Shown piece after piece: positions 34,831 to 47,400 of a stretch of 64,000 bases of DNA (positions within the stretch are counted from its first letter, which is position 1; each line of letters begins with the position of its first letter). This DNA comes from Paraconiothyrium sp. Pb-2020. Taxonomy: Eukaryota > Ascomycota > Dothideomycetes > Pleosporales > Didymosphaeriaceae. Where the stretch lies: NCBI GenBank assembly GCA_022419385.1, contig JAJUBI010000005.1, forward strand, positions 2,108,001 through 2,172,000, written 5' to 3'. A program made the translations under genes and the position numbers. Below the pieces are notes generated by a model, which was not told where the DNA came from, searched no databases, and worked only from the letters and a program-made list of their open reading frames with translations.

Positions 34831-37800
34831 ATGCTCTTCGTGCGGAGGTCGAGTCCACCTTTTTTACGTTTTGGAGGATGAAAAGACCTTTGTTTGTTTA
34901 TATGTGTTGCCTAGTTGCAGACATACTCTGTTTTGATGCATAGCGACGGCGTCACGGACTTTTTGTACAGGCTCTTACGATCTCGGGCTGGTGACTCTAT
35001 CATATATTGTGGTTCTGCATACAGAGGTATATCCCGGTCACGTAAGATTTCAAGGGTCAAAATCTGCTTAAGAATCCCAACGTGTTACGTGGACATTCCT
35101 GCAATGCTAGACGCCGCCGTGTGTTGTATATGTCTTTGACTTGTTGCTCGCACTGGCCGTGAGTCATTTCAGGGGGGGTTAGCATCTGGCTCGTCCTCAC
35201 AAGAAGCTTATGATACGAAGTCGACCCATTCGTCAATTGAGGTGGTTCCAATTCGCCACCTTGTCAATTATGCGTATAAAACTTGCTCTCGACAACAACT
35301 ACTTTAGAGGTCTCAACTATAGCTTTGCCGACTTTTTTTGGCTATAAGGGGTTGATCTTACACTTCCGGCATACGTCGTGGAACTCAGCGACCGCGGTGA
35401 TGAAGCCTCTCACTAGCTTCCTGCTTGCGAGTAGAGAGTGCTTTTGTCTTGCTCGAGCCGCAGCTCGCGAAAGCTATTTTAGCGATGATCAATTCACTCA
35501 ATCGACACGCAGTGCTCTCGTTGGGAGCGACGTTCATGTGATCGATGCTTTGCGCCTTACTTTTGGCAACGTTCATGCAGAAGATGCCTCCAGTGTTGTA
35601 GTAAGCATCAGAGTGCCTCAATAAAAGCGTCTCCGCAACGATCGCCTGCTCTTTCTCACACAAAGGAGTAATCCATCTTGAACATCCGTTACCCCACAAC
35701 ATGTTGCATATTGCCTAGACCAGGGTCTGGCTGATATTACGCACTCGCCGTGCTGAGTTGTTTGCTCGTCAATCTCGGCGGCGTGGCCAAAATATTACAG
35801 GGATTTGAGGGGTTCTGACCGCGGGAGGGAGTGATCAGGTAGCTGCACCTGACTTTGCCATTTTTTGAAAGTGTGCCGTCAATGTCGGTTGATGATACGA
35901 CGCCCTGGTCGAACATTATTGAAGTTATTGGAACGTACGTATGTCTGCTACTTTGTTCTTGGTAGCTGCTTCGCAAGGCCTTCAGATCCTAGTCTGCATG
36001 TCTGCATGTCTGCATGTCTGCATCGAAGGTAACCTCGATATCGCTATAGATCAGCTCGTGAATAGCTGTTTGGGGTATGCTACTCGGCTTCAACATATAC
36101 ATCTGGTTGCAGAGCGTTGGCCTGATCTGCTTGGAACTTGTCTATCTCCGAGCAGCTTCGTTCCTCAGCAACAAGCGTTTGCTCCATAAGTGCCTGTAAG
36201 TTGTTTTGATCGACTGTATTGACAAGCCTCTCAAACATGTCATCGTATCGCAAGCCTGATGGGTTACAGTGTTGGTCTCGAGATCTGGAGGGCTGTCTGC
36301 GTCAGTTGCCTCGCTGAACAATGATCGCGACTCGAGTGGCTCATATCTGAGAAAATCTTCTACCTTGTCATCACTCAAACCTTCCACCTGCACGGTCTAG
36401 GATATCTCCAGGAACTTTCCGTACGGCTTAGTGACTGATTGCAGATGAGGGTTGTGAAAGTTTTCTTGCTTGTTTCCCTCAAATTTGTAAGCTCGATATC
36501 ACTTCTGCTACTATCTAAGCGTCGGATGTGCATTCGTCAGGGATGCCGGGAGCCATGGGCTATCAAAGAAATGTTGGATATACAGGAGGGTCTCGACGTC
36601 AGCGGAAGCTTAGCTCTAGCTGACATGTAAGACTGTCGCCCCCTTGACGATTTTCATCAGATTGATGAGTTTCAGCGAGGAAGAATATTCTACCTGCACT
36701 CACATTCTTTCGCGCAGGTTGCACTGCCATGGTGTCGCCATTCAATTTACCGTGTACCGCGTTATCTGAGACCTCGTAGGGTAGTCATGATATCATAAAA
36801 GGGGCACTTAGGGATTGAGCTACCCCTAATCCTCACTACCCGATCTATTGAGTCTGCAACGAGTTCGTCTGCTCCGATCTAACCTAGGACCCAATTCAAC
36901 TCTTTCCATACCCCTATCATATACAACACCCATTTCCTCCGGAATAGGGTACCCATCGGCGCTATAAACCCCGCTCCCCGACCCATCCTAATCCATGGTA
37001 CACCCCTCAGACAAACCCACGGTACGCACACCCGCCACGCGAGGAGATCTTTTGACAGCTCCTAGGCCTGGGCCTCCCGCCCATCGGTTCGGTGCGATCC
37101 CCGCCACGCTGTGGTACGGTACGGTGGAGATGACATGCGACCCTGTTCTCACCGCACTTCTCGACTTACCTGACCTGTCACAACGTCATCATTTTGCCTG
37201 ACTGTACTTTTGCTCGTGAAGAGGGAATCATGTGGAGCGGCGAAGAATTGGGTGCAAATGTGGGTGTACCGCCAGCAGTGAAAGCAATGCGGTAGATAAC
37301 GCTGCGGTCTTCTGCATGAGGATTGCGTATGTAAGTGGATCTACGCTTTCGGGAGTTGTTCTGGGCAACTCTGCTGAACGAACGCGTCAGCCCCCTGGAT
37401 GGACATCAGCGGATGACGGCGACCAACGGTGTAGGTCCAAGCATCTTACATCTGCTTGTGTTCCTAAGACCACTTCCCGAATTGATAGTGCTCAACCGTC
37501 AGCATACTATAACATGCCATGTATCGCATGTGAACAGAGTCTGCTTATAACAGTCGCCGCAACGAGGGTAAAGCCCGGTAAGCCATAGATTGCATTTTGC
37601 TAGATTTGGGCAGAAATATTGGAAACAGTAGTTTGTGTGAGCGATGTAATTGCATTGCATTGCAGACTTTGATTCTCGCAAGCAAGAATGAACCAATACC
37701 AAGATTTCAAAAACAAAGTAGTTACCAAACCAAAATCGCGGTTGCAAAAGCAGCAAAATACCACCCAATCGTAAATTTAGAGGAAAAGACAGTGCAAGCC

Positions 37801-38375
37801 CCAAAAACAAATGTGCAGCGCAGACAAATTGAGTGCAAAACCAAAAGGAAAACAGAACGAGAACTGGGAATCTCAAAGAGCACAAACAACCACTGCCGAG
37901 CAACAAAGCTTCGGGCCCCATAAGCACCAGTGAGATGCAGGATTTCCCCTTCTAATCGTTTTTGCGCTGGAAACTTCAAAAACCTGACCCAATTTCATAT
38001 CGCAAACTGATGACTCCACGCTTGGTCTTATTAAATCCGAGCTCTGCTGAAACCTGTTGAAACATCATCCCGAAATTTTTTCCCGCGAGCGGAGGTGAAG
38101 AGACGAAGATCGAGGGAGAGACTCGGAAAGGGGTAAAAGCAGAATCGACGTGGGTAAAGACTTGGAAATTCTTGAAACGCACTAGGGAAGCAGAGTGCCA
38201 CCCGAACGCGTCGATCCGGTAGGTAGAATTATCGGGGGAATACCACGGACGGAAGGACTTGACATTATACAGAAAGATGAGAAAGTCGTATTATCCTAGA
38301 GAAAGGCGCCGTGCCGGCAGAATCAGCTCTCACGGAAAACCAGTTCCGCAGCCAACCCCATGCTGTTCAGTCCAG
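34831..38375. other. 3.5-kb gene desert
   Basis: No coding family, RNA gene or transposon end was recognised. A TATAAA at 35275-35280 has no gene following it. A short tandem repeat with unit TGTCTGCA lies at about 35994-36024. The region 37600-37920 is A-rich on the + strand. None of the open frames looks coding. Confidence 0.4.
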
Positions 38376-39706
38376 CTACATGGGACGGCGATTGAGCATG
38401 TTCAGCATATTCGAGTCGGTCGAGCTGCGTCCATTCCCGTTGTCGCTAACAAGATCGTTGATGCGCATGCCAGGCCTGTTGGCGGGCTGTGCATTGGGCG
38501 GAGGCGTAGTGCCGTCACTTCGAGGAGGTAGCGGCTGCAAGTTGCCATTTGTTTGCGGAGGCGCATAGTAAGCTGTGCCGCCTGGAGTTGTGGGAGCCTG
38601 GGATGCATGCGGCGAAGAGGATGCGCGAGCTGCTTCGTAAGGATAAGCGCTGGGTGGGGACGTGCGCCGGGGTGGTTGAGGAGTATAATACGGTTGCTGA
38701 CCATGCTGAGGCGGCGCGCTGTTGTAAGAGGTGGACGAGGTCGCTGGAGAGGCAGCGTTAGGAGGTTCTGGATATGAATATTCCGGTCCAGCCCCTCGAT
38801 GAGCGGGCTGTGAAGCTGCTGAACCTGGCCTCGGTGGAGGCAAGGTCGGCGTGTGAGGCTCCGGATGAGGCCTCTTTTTGCCATTCAGCGCATCACGGCT
38901 CGCGTCATCATACGGTGCAGGGGGACCATAAGCAGAATGAGCTTGGTACGGACCTGAAGGGGGGCCTGTGGGACTAGGCAGGTAGTTTGGTGGTGGTGGC
39001 GGCGCATTTGGCTGCTGCTGGCGCGACGGTTGGCCGTATGCCTCGCCGTGTTGGGATGGCGGCAGTGGCTGCCCATAGGCACCGTACATGGGAGGAGGCT
39101 GGCCAACGCCACGCCAAACAGTGTGGGCAGGGACGAAAGCCTGTGTCTGGGCCGAGACAGGAGTAAAGATGCAGTCCTGGTTGAAGCGCATACAGTTGGA
39201 GCACCGGCCATCGTCGGTGGCTTCGAAGCCCGAGCAGCGGATCTAGATTGGGTGAGAACAATGTCGTCATGGGGCATTCCTTGAGTTTACCTTGCGTCTT
39301 CTGCAGTAGCGGCAGGCAATGGCAGTCCGCTGGCGCGGTGCGGGGGGTTGGTGGTGCTGGTTCATGTAGCCTGGCGGAGGTGGTTGAGGGCGGTATGGGT
39401 CCTGCTGCGGGGGAGCTTGATTCCATTCTCCAGGCCCTGGGAGGCGATAGGGTTGCTGAGGTTGGTGGTGGTGGGCGGCCATGTCCGGACGAGGATCTCG
39501 TGGTGCCTGTGCAGGAGGAGGGAGCGAGGTGTTCATCTGGACGCGGCGGCGGTCAGCATATGAGGCGAGAGGAGGTTCAGCTGGGCGGGCACATGACTCT
39601 GACTTACATGGGGAGGCGGTGGGTAGGAGCCGTGGGCAGGCTGCTGCGAGGTCGGCGGCTGCCAGTGGGTGGGGAGCTGACCTTGGCCGCCCTGGTGAGG
39701 GAACAT
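38376..39706 (-). CDS. Zn(II)2Cys6 transcription factor, proline/glutamine-rich
   Basis: This is a fungal nuclear regulator of unknown target. Exons are 39608-39706, 39291-39536 and 38376-39242, all phase 0, giving 403 residues. The zinc cluster CRYCRRRK-IRCSGF...DGRCSNC...DC follows C-X2-C-X6-C-X10-C-X2-C-X6-C. It is split by intron 2 exactly after CRRRK, a common intron position in this family. Unusually, the cluster is not at the N-terminus but after about 100 Pro/Gln/His-rich residues, and it is followed by TPVSAQTQAFVPAHTVW. The rest is a disordered Pro/Ser/Tyr-rich tail. There is no fungal-specific middle homology domain, so it is a short zinc-cluster protein. A very long GC-rich region lies upstream. 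Confidence 0.9.
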
Positions 39707-42700
39707 GGCGACGACGGGTTCAACGGGCGAGCGGGTGGATTTAAGGGTCGCCTTGCGGATTGTCGGCCGTGACGCAGACCATGCACCAGGGGAGGCGAAG
39801 ATGGGGAGGGGCGGCAGAGATGGTGGTGCGGGAGATGGTCTGGGGCGGTGGGTGAGGTGGCACAAGTATAGCGGGCCGCGACGACGGCTGCAAGTCAGAA
39901 CAGGAGGCAGTGCAGGTGCAGGTGCAGGTGCAAGGCGGCGGGTCGGGTTGGGCAGAGCCAAGGCAGGTGCAGGCGGGCGGCGGGCGGACGACAGGCGCGG
40001 TCGTCGCAGGCAGAGGCAGCGGTGCGGCGCTTGAAGATGTTCTCGAAGGCGCGTGGAGAAAGAGGCGCGGAGGGAGACCCAGAGGATTGGAAACGAAAGG
40101 GAGGAGAGGGTTGCGGCGGGAGGGCGATTACTTTACTATGTTGCGCCCGAACTCCCAAAGCGGCGCACGGGCTGGGATGCGTGCCTGCTGGGGCCGCGCT
40201 GGGCACAGGGCGGATCGCAGAGCCAGCCGTGCTCTAGCGGCCAGCGAGGGCGACGGCGAGCTGTGTGGAGAGCAGCGCGGCAGGCCGGCCAGGGACGCGC
40301 AGAACAGCCGCGGGCAGCAAAACGTGCGCCGGCACGAGGAGCGCGAGGCAGCGTCGCACCGTGCCGCCTGTGCTGCGCAGCGGCTGCAGCGCTCTGCTTT
40401 GGGCGCCCGCGCAGCGCAGCGCAGGAGCAGGAGCAGGAGCAGCAGCAGCAGGCGAGGCGAGGGGCAGCAGCAGCTCGAATGGCGTCTTGTGCGGGCCGAG
40501 CGAGCCAAGCTGTCCGGGACGCACACTTTTGATGCGGGAGTCGCCGCCGCCCCTTGCAATATGCACGCGAGAGGCCTGCACGATCCGCCTAGCTTCGCTG
40601 CATCCAACGCCCACCGCCCACCGCCCTCGCGCAAACAAAGAAAGCGCGCTCCCCAGGCAGGCTCGCTCGCACACCGCGCCCGTCCACCCACCGACCCATC
40701 CCCATCCACATCCGCCATCCGCCATCCGTCATCCGCCATCCACCGTCCACCGTCCACCACCCTCCCCGGGCGGGCCTCGCCGGCGACCACGTCCGCGCTG
40801 CCCAAGCCGCCCCCCTTCCACGTTGCGGCTCCACCGGCAGCGCAGCGCAGCGCACCGTACCGCGCCGAGTAAGCTGCCTGTTCCCTCTTCTGCCTCCATC
40901 TCCGCTGCCTGCCTCGTCGCACAGGCGCATCCTGGCACTCGAGATGAGGATGCGCATGGGCGCTCCGAGTCCAACCAGCTGCGTCCCGCTCCCTGGGCGG
41001 CGGGTAGCAAGGGCCGCATGGCAAGTAGGGCTGCACGCTCGTGCGCCGTCGTGGCTGCACAGGCGGTCATTTCCTGCTGCCATGGCGCCGTGTTGGTGTG
41101 CGACGCGGGCCAGTGACAGCAGCCGTCTCTGCGCGCCGCTGCGTGACTCGGTTCGTCTGCCACCAGCCCATTGTTCTTTCGTAAGCGGGCTCCGCGCAGT
41201 ACCACACGGCCGCACTGCGCCTGTCTGAAGCTCAGGGGCCTCTGCCTGCCTCGATCCCGGTTCCATGCTCGCCAGCCGTCTGTTTGCAAAACTTGCGGCG
41301 CCGTCGTGCGCTTCTGCTGGGGCACAGCTGCCATGAACCGCCGAGCGCTCGAATCAGTGCTCCGAATCTGACATGGACGCATCCTGGCCCTGGTGCCGGC
41401 GCCGGCTTAGGCAAGGCCCTCCCATGGTAAGCCCGCCTGCGGTGCTCCCCATTCGCCCGCGGTTGCGCGCAGCGCAGCGACGGAATTAGAAATGCCCTAA
41501 CCACCATGGCGAGCGGCGCGGAAGCGTGCGGATTCGAGGCCTCGCAGCTGGACGGCGAAGACGTCGTCGTCTCGTCTCGCCTCGCCTCGCCGTTGACGGT
41601 TTACGGTAGACTAGAGGTGCTAAGCTCGGATCCCACGAGAAGGTTCAGCTAGCGGGGATCGGCGGGGATCGGCGCGGACGCAGCAGATGTGATGAAACCC
41701 CAGCCGTTGGCCGTCGACCGTGTAAGACTGACGAACTGCTTGCTTGCTGCGGCAAATGCACGCTGACGGCCCGCTGGTCGACCTGGTGTGCAGCCGGCGA
41801 CTGACGGCCACCCGCGGCGGCCAATCGCGGCTGCCCTGCACCGTCGTCGACGAGGGACCGACAATCAACTCGTGAAGCCAATTGTGGTGCTGCGAGTCGG
41901 TGTGTGTGGTGTTCCTTGCATGAGCCGTGCTGGAGGCGGATAAATCCCCAGGGCTGGACCGACTCAGCAAAGCCTGCGGGTCAGGAGGTCACAAGACGTG
42001 CCACCGGTCAGGCGTCGTGTCCTGCTCTGCGGCCGCGCTGCTCACGAAGCAGAGTGCTAGCCCAAGGCCGGGCAGACGTTTGATTGACTGCCACACGGCA
42101 GTGCGCCCATGACGAGCGTGGCCAGCTGGGTGCCTCTGCCTGGTGGGGACATGGCATGCTTCGCGACGAGACAGCCCTGCGAGACGTGCGAGTGCGCGCT
42201 CTGTGCAGTGTAGTCTATGTATGCCTTCCGGGCGCCGCTTCCGCAAGGAGCAATCAAAGAGCTGTCAGCCGGGTCCCGCTAGCCCGTCGTGTGTATTGCG
42301 CCGGTACGTGTACCCACGAAGCTGCGCTGTACTGTGTACTGCTGCCCTGCTCCCACGGCGATGCTCGCCTCGCGCCGCTGCATCGTCGTGGACATGGCAA
42401 TGGAGTGTTCCAGCGCGCCGTCTCACGCGCGGAAGGCGCCTCCGCCATCGCTGTCGACTACCAGCCAGGCGGATTCCATGGCCGTCACTGCCGGCGCGAC
42501 AAGCGGCACGGACGTCCTCCTCCACGCCTGTGTGCCTGAACAAGCAGTCCTCCGGGAGCTAGCACTTGAAACATTGCTGCCATTGGTGGCACGAGATCAC
42601 GGGCCGGCACGAGGGTCAGACACTGGGCGTTGGATGTACGAGCCTGGCAATACCGTCTCCGCAGGAGCAGTCAGATAGACGACGGGTTGTGCTACACAGA

Positions 42701-44477
42701 GGACGGGAAGACTGGGGTCGGATGCATGGGGCCAAATCGGCTTGCTCAAGACTGCCTCAACCTCGCACCAAGGCGTGCGCCAGGCGCATGTCGTTGTATT
42801 GCTGCGTCCTTCTCGCTGCACCTTCGATCCAGGTGGGAAGTGTCCTGCGCGGCATCCAGGACCCGACACGACATGGCCATGGGAGCCCGCGACTGTGCCA
42901 CCACCAACATGCGGACAGCAACCTGAAATGGTCACGACGCAACCGTCCATAGACACCGCGCTAAGGAGAGGCGTGTAACTGGCCGAGGGGCATCAACTGA
43001 CCGATGGACTGACGTTCGCACACGCTCTCGTAGTCTCGCATATATCAATAGTCGCACGCCGCAAAGCCGCAGATAGGAGACGCTGCTGCTGTTGTATGCA
43101 AGGAATTCCATCCCCCGCAGTAGCGCACTCTATCGCGAGACAACAGAGGCACAGCATGGAGGCCGGACGAAAGGTGCTTATCGCCTTGACAGCATTCCCC
43201 GCTCCGTCAGCAGCGCAATATTCTTACAACAACGGCTCCCAAGGGACGTCGCACCACGTCGATCAAGCACGGGACGAGGAAAGAGTGCGCATGCAGCGGG
43301 ATGATCTGAGAGCCTGCGCCGCTTCGAGACATGCCCAACGTCTCGCCAACGGGACGGCATTTGCGCGCGAGGTCAAATGATGGCAATTCCATGCGCTCGC
43401 GTTTCTGGGATTGGCCGGGTTGCGACAATTCGACCCGTCATTTCAGCGTGATTCGCCAGCTCATCAGCACCACTTGGCGATCGGTGTGAGCGAAGGCATG
43501 CGCAGATTTAGGGCGCGCCCACACACCGCCGTTCTAGGCGAAAAATGCCTTTCGTCTGCTGATGTGGCCAGGATGGTTGCAACGAGACCGATCTGGGATG
43601 CCACCGGGCGGTGCTGCGCTTGTTCTTCCTTCTGTTGGCTTGTCGCGCCTAGCTGAAGGCTGACGAAAAGCCGCCCATCCGACCTGCCACTTCTCGCTTC
43701 CCTGTATTACCAGGTGAAACACGTCGACAAGGTCCTCAGCCGCGCGGCGAAGGAGCCGCCTGTGATATCATGAATTCTATCAGACGCGGGTAGCCTGGTG
43801 TGGGCCTTTGAGCGCGAGACTGCACCCATGCACTCGAACGAAATGCGGCCCCGGCCCGTCGCGGCCTGCTGCTTGTGACATACAGGACAAGGGTTCAGTG
43901 GAGAACACTCCTTCGGATGAACTGGCCGCTCTTTACTCGCGACCGATCGCGGCAATACGACCATTCTGCAATGTCATGGCATCAGCAATGCCCGACTAGC
44001 GGGCAGGCATCATATCGTCGGCGCAAGAAAAAGCGAAATCAGCCCATCTGCCCGCGGCCATTAGGGGCGACTCGCGAACACCACCGAGCTGGCAGCGCAG
44101 CAGGCTGCGGCTAAGAGGAGGCGGCCCGCCATGTCTTGGACTGAGGGCCGGGGTTCTGGCGGTCGCCGCGCATCCCTGCCCGTGCTGCTAAGCGCCATTG
44201 TGCGATCTGGGCAATCCTTGGGACTCGTTTTCACTAAGTAACGTGACCTTTTCTTCATGCGGGACTAATGCAGAACTTCGTTTGATTGCCTCGCTTCGCT
44301 TTCCAGTGCGCGCCACTGCCGACAGCCTGCAGGCGTCCATTGGCGCCTGCTTCCTGCCAGCTCTCCCGTTCCACCAATCCCAACATGTTTCGACGACTTG
44401 CCGGCCGCAGCGACTGAAACTTTCGCTGGAGCGTTGGGCAACTGCTAGACTACGCCGCAAGCAGACATATAACCCTC
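39707..44477. other. 4.8-kb GC-rich gene desert upstream of the zinc-cluster gene
   Basis: GC content is visibly high, particularly 39.7-43.0 kb, so long open frames appear in nearly every frame (for example 39910-40872 + and 40128-41060 -), with low-complexity Arg/Ala/Pro/Gly translations. I judge none coding. Simple repeats include GTGCAG units (39909-39932), GGAGCA/GCA units (about 40420-40455), CATCCGC/CACCGTC heptamers (about 40708-40768) and TCGCC/TCGTC pentamers (about 41570-41592). The left part probably holds a long promoter or 5' leader of the zinc-cluster gene. Confidence 0.5.
40708..40768. repeat. Imperfect CATCCGC / CACCGTC heptamer repeat
   Basis: Tandem heptamers (CATCCGC with variants, then CACCGTC) run for about 60 bp in the GC-rich desert. 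They appear in all frames and are not part of a credible gene. Confidence 0.6.
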
Positions 44478-47400
44478 TCAAGCGTCCTTGTCATCCACAC
44501 CGCTAGCGCCATCCTCATCGTTCTCCTCGCTCGAGTCCGAAGACTCTTCGTCTGGCATGACGACACTGTTGAGGTATGTAATCTGCAACCGTACGTTAGA
44601 TAAACTTTGTGTGCGGGACGGGCAGAGACGCAGAGCTAGCGAGCTTTCCCCACCTCTGACCGTGCCCGTGTAGCTACGGTCGGCTTAGGTTGGCTGCAGT
44701 GCCAACGCATACCGTCGCCGTCCTGTGCGCGTATTGACCCATCTCGACGAGGGTATCTCCCTCCTCGCCTACATGCTTCAGCTTCAACCTGTTTCCGCAG
44801 GTCGATTCGACGCAGGAGGGAGGGAGAGGCAGCCGGTCCGTAAGCATACCCTACCCGGTGGTTTGCTCAAAAACGGCACCTGGTACAACGATGAGGTTGC
44901 TCCAAACCCGCACTCATATAGCATTTCCTGGGGCAACACATGAATGATCCTGCGGGCTGTCTTTTATGGCTCACTCACTGTGCCAGGCTTCCGTGTCGTG
45001 AAAGTCGAGCGAAAGAGGTACTTACAAATGGAACCATGCACCTGATGAGTTCAGCGATTCGGTCCAGACCGTTAGCTCCTACGACTTCTTTGTCGGAGAG
45101 CTTGGTACCGAGTGTGAAGTTTCGGAGTCTCAGGAGGTCGATGTCTCTATGATCGCTGTCATATCCCTGAACGAAACGTCGTTAGCGTTGCGGCTCACTC
45201 AGCGTGATTCATGCATGGTAGTCAGCGGCAAGAGGCGAGCAGAGATATTGACAAGGCCATCAGATCTTGTCCTTGGAGTTGCCGTCCCGCGGTCAATTAA
45301 TGGCAAATGCCACGCAATCTCGAGACTGTTTGCGGCCCGTCTTATCCCAGACACAGTGCGCAAGGCAGTCTCCATATAACATAGCCGCCGGAGACGCTGC
45401 AAGGAGGCGCGGGTATTCGCAAAGATGTCTTGGGTGCCATTCAGTCTTCACCGATCAAGCCGACAGATTTGGTCACATTTGCCACCTCCCAACATTGCTT
45501 GGAAAACGACTGTGCGCCACTTCTGGGAAAGTGGCTTTGTGGCCCGAAGAAAAGCGCCGCTTGCTGTCGCCCACACTAGGTGGTCCAAAATCAGAATAAA
45601 CTTTGCAGGCGCATAGTAAGGTGTGACCGCAGTATACACTTAACAGATCTGGGCTATACATGAATCCTTCGTGATCCATGGCATGCCAGGGTGTTGTGTG
45701 CATCCTGGTCATCGGGTATGCATGCGGCAAGTGTTTCTGTTCTTTGTTCTTTGATCTGTGATCTGTGTTTTGTGAATGGGAGATCCCGGACAGGGCGCCA
45801 GGCTCGAATGGATGGTGCGGTCTTGCGGTTGGTAGCGAGTGATCGATCGAATATCGTCCGTCTCATTTCACAGTGTAGTGGCTTCGTGAAGTCTTCCTTC
45901 ATCTTATCCGGTGCTCCCGAGAGTTTTGTTGCAACGAATGCTTCCATCCAGGACTCGACGCGACAGTTTTCACTCTTTTTACTCACTTGAGGGAAAAGCA
46001 ACTTACCTTAGGATGCTTCTTGAGAGCATTCGACCGATTACTGGTCTGATGCACGAATGCCTTCACCGCTTTCTTCTCGTCATCAGGTATGCCGCCGAAG
46101 AACGACTCCCGAACACCCGCATCTGTCAATACGCGTTTAATCTTGTATGGCTTCCGATCGATGTCTTGACGCAGCGCGCTCAGAGCGCGGGCTTCAGGCA
46201 TCCAGAGCCCACCACCTACGAATCGTCAGCTCTGCACAGTCGTCCAGACGGATCAGTCTATCTAGAAATGATACTGCCACCACGTTTTGTCGAGTGGAAG
46301 ACCTGATTGCGATATCTGGGCACTGCCCCTGGCCACGGCAGATTCGATCGAACCACGCACGATCGCACGACTCCGCAAGGGCGGAGGACACAACCTCAAC
46401 GGCCCTACTACGATATGATTTTGTATAAACACGACCTACGGCAGGGGACGTAGAGTCAGATCAACCACCAGATCACACCCTGCCACTCCTCGCCAATGGA
46501 TTCTTGCATGCGCGAGAAGGGACCGCTTGGAAGGACACCCAGATCCACCAAGCCCTGAAAGACGGGTGGGTATCTTAGGGATGCCTGCTCGATAAAGGAC
46601 GAACCCATTGTAATCAACTCGCGTCTGAAGCGCTCGGTGTTTCAATTGCAGTGCTCTGACAGATGGTTGTTCGAGAGCTCCTTGTGCGTAGCCATAATGT
46701 GAGAGCTGGATGCTCGACGGCGGAGCTTTCAGCAATGCTGACCCTAGTATACCCATACGCATGTCTCGCGTGCAAGACCGAGAGTCCTCCGCTGTCATGC
46801 TCAACCAAAGCGACGATGCGGCACCAGTTCCGTTCGCTGCGAGCGGCCAAGCGCACCATATTGCCTTTGTCCTCTCAGTCACGACACCGTTCCCTGATCG
46901 CGAGGTCGATGGACTGATGAGGTTCAGAACTTCGTACATGGCCCCGGTAGGTCCCGCTGAAATCAATTCTCGACCGATTAACACTCAAGGCGAGTATGTT
47001 TTAGAACAGGCGTGTTCACCCTGGTTGAATGCACCGCCAACCCTGGGGACTTCTTTGTAGTGTCGTCGGTCAATCTTGAAGGTGGACAGGACGTGCAACA
47101 CGAGTCTACTTGCTGCCCGGCTTGCCAGACAAGAGTGTTCGAACATGTACGAATGCCGAAACACACATACTGTTTGCATTGGCGTACGGTTTGTCTCGCT
47201 TTATGACAATAGGACTAGATGCTGTCAACGCTGCCTGAGTCCTAGCCAGCTGTCCAACGTACATTGAGTGATACTTGTGTCGCAGGGTGTTCGAGACTAA
47301 CCGCTCGCTTATTGGTACGAAAAAAAAATGCTCGCATCTAGCACGTGGGATATTCGTAGACAGGCTCCAATAGTGAGGAATACGTGTGACGAGACGGTTG

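Noticed and set aside
39910..41060. Open frames of 310-320 codons on both strands
   Set aside because: High GC removes stop codons in all frames; translations are low-complexity Arg/Ala/Pro/Gly and overlap each other on both strands, with no motif or splice logic.
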